Positions 57,045-64,000 of a DNA stretch of 64,000 nucleotides are shown one piece after another. The DNA comes from Helichrysum umbraculigerum (taxonomy: Eukaryota; Streptophyta; Magnoliopsida; Asterales; Asteraceae): NCBI GenBank assembly GCA_949592205.1, contig CATIUR010000003.1, positions 75,668,501 to 75,732,500 of the forward strand. The letters run 5' to 3'. The position numbers and the translations under genes are program-made. The first letter of the stretch is position 1; each line of letters starts with the position of its first letter. The notes below the pieces were generated by a model, which was given only the letters and a program-made list of their open reading frames with translations, made no database searches and was not told where the DNA came from.

Positions 57045-60000
57045 ATGCCGCCAAAGACACGACCTTACACAGATGCTCAGATCACGTCACTCATAACCCA
57101 GGCTGTTACTGAAGCCTTGGCTCGGAATACCCCACCCAACTCCACAAGAAACAGCGATACCGCTGGAACCTCTGCCGTCAAACCTTGTTCTTACAAGGAC
57201 TTCCAAAGCTGCAAACCCTCGAGCTTCAAGGGTTCTGAAGGAGCCATCGGACTGATCAGATGGTTCGAGAAAATGGAAACTGTTTTCCGTGTTAGTAAAT
57301 GCGCGGAGAACGACAAAGTAAACTTCGCCACCTGCTCTCTTGAAGATGATGCCCACTCTTGGTGGAATTCATATACCCAATCAGTGGGTGCTGACATTGC
57401 CTACCAACTCACTTGGGAGGAATTGAAGGCAAAACTCACTGCCAAATACTGCTCTATCGCCAAACTCCAAAAGCTAGATGAGGAGTTCTGGAACTTAAAG
57501 GTTCAGGGTGGTGATATCGATGGTTATACCACCAGGTTTCAACAACTAGCTGCCCTCCGCCCAGCTATGGTTAGCACTGAACCTGATAAAATCAGGAAGT
57601 ACACCCTTGGTCTCCCTGATCCTGTTCGGGGACATGTCATCTCTTCAAAACCAACCACCATTGACGGTGCAATCCTATTGGCCCAAGACTTGATGTCAAT
57701 GAGCCAAGATTCTGAACCACCCACTTCATCCTCTCACAACAACAAACGCAAGTGGTCTGACTACCACAACAACCCCTCCAACCAACAAAACAAGAAACCC
57801 GACACCATCAAAGCTTACAACACCACCACTGACATCATCCGGGGCTACACTGGGAGCAAACCTTATTGTTCCAAGTGCAGTCGCCACCATGAAGGTTCCT
57901 GTGGTCCCTTTTGCAACAACTGCAAGAGGTACGGCCACCTCACAAAAGATTGCCGCTCTCCTACCAACAACAATTCCAACAACAACACCAGACCACCCAA
58001 AGTATGCTTTGAGTGTGGGAAACCTGGGCATTTTAGGGACTCGTGCCCAAAACTGAAGAACAACAACAACAACAACAACAACCGCAACAACAGCAACAAC
58101 AACAACACTCGCAGCAGAGCTTTTGTCATCAAATCTGGGGACGCCCGCCAAGACCTGAATGTGGTCTCGGGTATGTTCCTCCTCAACAACTTAACTGCTT
58201 CCGTTCTATTTGATACTGGTGCTGATAGAAGCTTTATCTCCGATGATTTTTGCCCATTACTTGACATCACTCCTGTTGCCTTAGATGTTAAGTACACTGT
58301 AGAGCTAGCAAATGGAAAACTTGTAGAAACCACCAGTGTGATACCTAATTGCACTTTAAACCTAGCTGACGAAACCTTTTCGATCGACCTTATACCCATT
58401 GAAATCAGAAGTTTCGACGTCATTATCGGAATGGACTGGTTATCCAAGCATCGAGCTGAAATCGTTTGTTATGATAAAATCGTCCGTATCCCACTCGCCG
58501 TTGGTGGAACCTTGATCATACAGGGGGAGACCGGTGGGACGGGACTCAATAAAATCTCCTGCTTAAAAACCCGAAAATTTCTGAGAAAGGGTTACCCCGC
58601 AATACTTGCACACATCACAGAGAAGAAGTCGGAGGAGAAGCGACTTGAGGATGTGCCAATTGTTAGAGACTTTCCCGAGGACTTTCCGGAAGAATTACCT
58701 GGTCTACCTCCGCTTAGACAGGTTGAGTTCTCGATTGATCTCGTGCCGGGTGCCGCACCGGTGGCCCGCGCACCGTACCGTTTAGCCCCATCTGAACTTC
58801 AGGAGTTGTCCTCTCAGTTACAGGAACTTCTGGATCGAGGATTCATTAGACCGAGTTCTTCACCTTGGGGAGCTCCGGTCTTATTTGTCAAAAAGAAGGA
58901 CGGTTCTTTCCGAATGTGCATCGACTACCGAGAATTGAACAAATTGACCGTCAAGAACCGTTATCCACTTCCTCGCATTGATGATCTATTCGACCAACTT
59001 CAAGGTTCAAGTTTCTACTCAAAAATCGACCTGCGATCAGGTTATCATCAGTTACGAGTTCGCGACACCGATATTCCAAAAACTGCTTTCAGAACTCGTT
59101 ACGGGCACTACGAATTCCAAGTGATGCCCTTCGGTCTAACAAACGCACCGGCTGTATTCATGGACCTCATGAACCGGGTGTGCAAACCTTACCTCGACAA
59201 GTTTGTCATTGTCTTTATTGATGACATACTCATTTACTCGCGCAACGAGCAAAAACATGCGCAACACCTTAAGACTATCCTTGAACTACTTAGACACGAG
59301 GAGCTTTATGCTAAATTCTCTAAGTGTGAGTTCTGGATTCAAACCGTTCAATTTCTTGGTCACGTGATCGACAGTCAGGGAATTCACGTGGACCCATCGA
59401 AGATCGAGGCTATCAAAGACTGGCAAGCACCCACCTCTGCAACTGAAGTACGACAATTTTTGGGTCTTGCTGGGTATTATCGACGATTTATCGAAAATTT
59501 CTCCAAAATAGCTCAACCACTCACGGTACTGACTCAGAAAGACAAAAGGTTCGATTGGACCGAAAAACAAGAGTCAGCGTTCCAACTTTTGAAACAAAAG
59601 CTTTGCAGTGCTCCAATTCTATCCCTACCCGAAGGCACCGATGACTTCGTGGTATACTGCGATGCTTCTCACCAAGGTCTTGGTTGCGTGCTGATGCAAC
59701 GAGACAAGGTCATTGCTTATGCCTCACGACAGCTGAAAATTCACGAAAAGAACTACACCACTCACGATCTTGAACTTAGAGCTGTCGTTTTTGCTCTCAA
59801 AATCTGGAGACATTATCTCTACGGCACTAAGTGCACCATTTTTACCGATCACAAAAGTCTCCAACATATCTTCGATCAGAAGGATCTCAATATGAGGCAA
59901 CGTCGATGGGTTGAGTTGCTTACCGATTACGATTGCGAGATCAAGTACCATCCAGGGAAGGCTAACGTTGTAGCCGATGCCCTCAGTCGAAAGGAACGAT

Positions 60001-61501
60001 CAAAACCACTTCGAGTCCGAGCCCTCAGTATGACCATTCATAACGATCTTACCATTCAAATTCATACCGCTCAGATCGAAGCCCTGAAATCTGAAAACAT
60101 CAAAGATGAAGCCTTGCGGGGTATTGACAAACAATTCGAAATCAGACCTAACGGGATTAGGTATTTCTCAAACCGAATCTGGTTGCCTAGTTTTGGGAAC
60201 TTAAGAGACTTGGTGATGGACGAGGCTCACAAGTCTAAATATTCTATTCATCCGGGATCCGATAAGATGTACCACGGTATCAAGGAATTTTATTGGTGGC
60301 CAAACATGAAAGCCGAAATCGCCACTTATGTCAGCAAGTGTCTTACTTGCTCGAAAGTCAAAACCGAACATCAGAAACCACCTGGTTTACTCCAACAACC
60401 TGAAATCCCTGAATGGAAATGGGAACAAATTGCCATAATTTCATAACCAAACTACCCAAGTCGACGAGCGGTTGCGATACCATTTGGGTGATCGTCGATC
60501 GTCTCACCAAATCTGCTCACTTCCTGGCAATCAAAGAAAACAATAAAATGGAACGCCTTGCACAAATCTACATCAAGGAAATCGTTTCTCATCACGGCGT
60601 TCCAATCTCGGTCATCTCTGATAGGGATGCCCGTTTCACCTCTCACTTTTGGCAGTCACTTCAAAAAGCAATGGGTACCCGTCTCGATATGAGTACCGCG
60701 TACCATCCTCAAACCGATGGCCAGAGTGAACGAACCATTCAAACACTGGAGGACATGCTACGAGCCTGCGTAGTTGATTTCGGTACAAACTGGGAAAGAC
60801 ATTTACCGTTGTGCGAATTCTCGTACAATAACAGTTATCATGCCAGCATTAAGGCTGCACCTTTTGAGGCACTGTACGGTCGTAGGTGCCGATCACCGAT
60901 CTGTTGGACTGAGGTGGGAGATAGTCAACTCACTGGTCCTGAACTCATTCACGCCACCACTGAGAAAATTGTGGAAATCCAAAACAGACTCAAAGCCGCA
61001 CGTGATCGTCAGAAAAGTTATGCTGATGTGAGACGCAAACCACTCGAGTTCCAAGTTGGGGATCGAGTTCTCTTAAAAGTATCGCCTTGGAAAGGCGTCA
61101 TCCGTTTTGGCAAACGCGGGAAGTTGAATCCCAGATACATAGGGCCTTTTGAAATCCTCGAACGGATTGGCCCCGTAGCTTATCGATTGCAGCTGCCATC
61201 CGAACTCAGCAGCGTGCACCCTACTTTTCATATTTCAAATTTGAAGAAGTGTCTGTCTGATGAGACACTTATTATTCCATTAGATGAAATTCGTGTTGAC
61301 GATAAACTTCATTTCGTTGAGGAACCCGCTGAAATTATGGACCGTGAGGTCAAACAACTGAAACAAAGTCGTATTCCCATCGTCAAGGTCAGATGGAATT
61401 CGCGGCGTGGTCCGGAATTCACCTGGGAACGGGAAGACCAAATGCGACTCAAATATCCTCAACTATTCACTAATTCCACATCAAACACGACTTCGAGCTA
61501 A
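57045..61501 (+). pseudogene. Gag-pol, Tekay-like (retrotransposon 2), frameshifted in integrase
   Basis: The first frame (57,045-60,446, 1,133 residues) carries Gag, CCHC knuckles CNNCKRYGHLTKDC (from residue 290) and CFECGKPGHFRDSC, and an Asn-rich linker (about 337-353). Protease DTGAD, RT with FIDD, RNase H and the integrase zinc finger follow. At about 60,434-60,438, compared with retrotransposon 1, one base is lost and another changed exactly at the first catalytic Asp codon of integrase, and the frame stops at TAA 60,444-60,446. The remaining integrase core (SDRD and GQSERTIQ motifs) and chromodomain-like end stay open in another frame to 61,501. The element cannot make normal integrase but keeps all signals for use in trans. 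Confidence 0.92.
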
Positions 61502-61525
61502 ATTTCGGGACGAAATTCTTCTAAC

Positions 61526-61535
61526 AGGGGGAGAA
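61526..61535 (+). other. Polypurine tract (retrotransposon 2)
   Basis: AGGGGGAGAA directly before the 3' LTR. Confidence 0.9.
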
Positions 61536-64000
61536 TGTAACACCCGCCAAATTAGGACTAGTAATTAGTGCCTAATCATATGTTAATACATGTAATTAGT
61601 TCTGTGTTAGGCTAATTAATGTATCGAATTATATATATATTGTTGAATATATATACGAAAATGTGATTTGATTAAATAGTACGCAATTTAAATCGAATGT
61701 ATTTCGATTCAATTTAATACGGACGTTGGTGACCAATTTTATTAAATAACGCTTTTATGTCAAAAATATTATTTTGATAATATTTTGTATTCAATTCGTA
61801 TCGTACAAACCGAACTTACACAATTTAAAACAATAAAATGCGTAAACTAAATAAACAAACTAACTTACATCTTATAACACAAATATAAATTGATTTGTAA
61901 AATATTTAAACAATATATCGCGTAATAAATCGTATTTTAAAACTTATAATCAAAATGTAAATAATTATTTAACGTTTAAACGACGGAGCAAACGAACACC
62001 ACGCGGAACGCGGGGCGAGAAACTGAAAAGTGGGGATAACCCCACCTCCCACTCCTTTTCTTTCTCATTCTTCTATCAATTCTCTCTCTCTTCTCTTATT
62101 TCCTCCAAAATCACCAAATCACCAAAAACTCACAAAACCGCAAAATAACGTCACGAAACGCAACCGAATCACCAATATTTTTAGAGATTCACGACCACCT
62201 CGCAACGATCTACATTTCTACCTTTCCGGATTTTCATTTCGGCAAATTGTAAGTTTCCGACAAAATCCCGAAATCTCTTGATTCTTAGTATTTTTCATTT
62301 GTGGTTGTTTTTATAACTAGTATATGTCCATTACAATGTATAGAACACGATTTCATAGCTTAAAAACGAGTTTAAAACGGATTTTTCGCCGGAAAAACGT
62401 TAACAGCCGGACTTTCTGGGCTGGTGTTCATCCATGCGACACAAGCATTGTGTCGCATGTTGTGTCGTATTTTGGCCTTTATGTCGCATAAAATCCCTTA
62501 TGTCGTACCTTATGTCGTACCAGAAAATTAGTGTCGCAAGTCCTGCGACACAACCACTATGTCGTATTCTATGTCGTATTTCCATACGACACAATCACTA
62601 TGTCGCTGTTGAATCAGCATCTCGCATCTATGCGACACAACCCTTGTGTCGCATAGACATTGTGTCGCATTTTTATGCGACACAACCCTTGTGTCGCATA
62701 ACTACCCTTGTGTCGCATATTGTGTCGCAAAACACAGAAAACTCAGATTTTTACTAAGTGTCGAGACTCGAAATTTATCACTCGATTTTGCCCGAATTCA
62801 GATCCCAGATGCGTTTTTCGTCAAAGCAATATAGTAGAAATAAAAATTTTCCAAGCTGACCTGGCAGCTCGACCCCAGCCATGGGCTCTGCCCCTTGGAC
62901 CCCGCCAGGGGCTGCCGCCCCTTGGACCCCGCTACGAGGGGCGCTGCCCCCGGACCCCCGTACTTAGATTCCGTAACGGCTTCTAAAACACATTTTTCAA
63001 GTGAAACGCCACGAAATCAAAATAATAATAGTTGAGATTATTATTACAAATCCGTCACCAACGGGCCGTACATGTTTTCAAACACTTAACAAATCAACCA
63101 AATCGTAGTAATTTGGACATATATATAGTTGTGTAACAACTACAAGGGTGATCTTTTGAGATACCCAATCATGTTTATAACCATCGCGTGTCGTGGACAC
63201 CCTCAGGTTACAAGTCTTTGGACTTCATACTCGGCTAATCAACTTACGTTTGTTTAAACGCTTTCAGACTCAGGTGAGTCTCATAGCCCCTCTTTTTACG
63301 GTTTTACTCAGGGGTGTGATATACTGCTCAACTTTTAACATGTGAACGCAAGTACCAACTTTTCATATACTACATGAGTTTTTCGAAACTAATCATTTTA
63401 AAGTCCTCCGTCAGCATAGTTGTTAATACGTTGTAGCGTGAATATTAGTATATGGTACCATATAGGATTGACCCACCTCGTCCGGGTTAGCAAGCACTAA
63501 CCGGGTAAACGGACGTACTAATATTTGGGAAGACGAATGTTGATTAGGCATTCGTGGAGGCACCTCGCCCGGATTTCTCTATAGGGGACCCGACCCTCGA
63601 GTTAAGCTCAACTATGTGCTCATGGCTGTATACACGATGATTATCATTTAATTGCTGGATGCAATTCATTATTTAATTGCTGGATGCAATTCATTATTTA
63701 AATCTTGCGGTTCATACGATATTACTTGATTTCAAACCTGTGAGCTCACCAGCTTTATAGCTGACCTTTTAGCATATATCGCAGGTACCCAGCAGTAGGA
63801 TGTTTCTGCTTCAGGATTTAGCTCGAGTCAGCATACAGACGATTGAGATTTTCTTGCATTAGTATATTTTGTACAAGTACTTATGTACTGAAATCTCATT
63901 TTATTAAACTCGAGCTATGTAAAGCTTTAAATGTTGTAACATTTCAATTATCAATATATTTTGTTAAAACGACGCATATAGAGTCGTTTGCTATTTATCT
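61536..64000 (+). repeat. Retrotransposon 2, 3' LTR, cut by window end
   Basis: First 2,465 bp of the LTR; about 70 bp lie outside. Its TGTGTCGCA array is at 62,434-62,731 and its GC-rich hairpin repeat at 62,875-62,960. Differences from the 5' LTR are at the equivalents of 53,418, 53,530, 53,544, 54,366, 54,748 and 55,459. Confidence 0.95.

Larger units (their letters stand above)
53402..64000 (+). mobile_element. Retrotransposon 2: Tekay-like Ty3 element, truncated by the window end
   Basis: The 5' LTR is 53,402-55,936 and the 3' LTR starts at 61,536 and runs off the window after 2,465 of about 2,535 bp. It belongs to a different but related family to retrotransposon 1: gag-pol is clearly homologous while LTRs share only short blocks. 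Over the 2,465 comparable LTR positions I count six substitutions and no indel (about 0.24%), so it is young but older than retrotransposon 1. Its integrase frame is broken. The left flank is GTTAG; the right target duplication is outside the window. Confidence 0.93.

Noticed and set aside
57726..58447. Long minus-strand frames opposite gag-pol
   Set aside because: Antisense shadows of the CAA/AAC-rich Gag linker; no family resemblance.

Overview
The window is nuclear DNA of a flowering plant, almost certainly a eudicot. Evidence: AT-rich non-coding DNA, GT-AG introns, a cytoplasmic-type tRNA-Pro, a nuclear gene for a mitochondrial ribosomal protein, plant transposon families, and an endogenous badnavirus-like copy. 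The Tekay and Tat/Athila elements and Helitron ends recall Asteraceae repeats, but this is an impression and not proof. Gene density is very low; most of the window is mobile DNA inserted in or beside other mobile DNA.

Layout: 1-8 kb is AT-rich intergenic DNA with Helitron-type 3' ends, two minisatellites and a small MITE. 8.06-10.25 kb holds a three-exon gene resembling mitochondrial ribosomal protein mS34, broken by one in-frame stop and preceded by a diverged copy of part of exon 1. A tRNA-Pro(AGG) lies at 12.2 kb (minus). 13,237-18,474 is a CACTA transposon with perfect 3-bp target duplication that carries captured exons of a sugar-phosphate/phosphate translocator. About 18.64-25.97 kb is a near full-length badnavirus-like endogenous pararetrovirus on the minus strand, circularly permuted by opening inside ORF3, with promoter, polyadenylation signal and tRNA-Met primer site still recognisable.

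26.0-31.7 kb contains a poly(A)-tailed retroelement end and a decayed Tat/Athila-type Ty3 fragment (minus). Then come a hAT-type MITE (32,178-32,659), a short Helitron (33,834-35,198) and a 7-kb stretch of gene fragments (JmjC demethylase, pyruvate dehydrogenase E2), a foldback repeat and a recent tandem duplication, ending in another Helitron 3' terminus at 53,343.

That stretch is split by a very young, structurally complete Tekay-like Ty3 retrotransposon (42,368-53,059; LTRs without substitutions by eye, target duplication ATAAT). A related second element starts at 53,402 and runs off the window inside its 3' LTR; its integrase is frameshifted at the first catalytic Asp. Both elements carry an extra small ORF before gag-pol, and both LTR families hold dense arrays of a GTCGCA-containing motif and a hairpin with compensatory changes. 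These are the least explained signals in the window.
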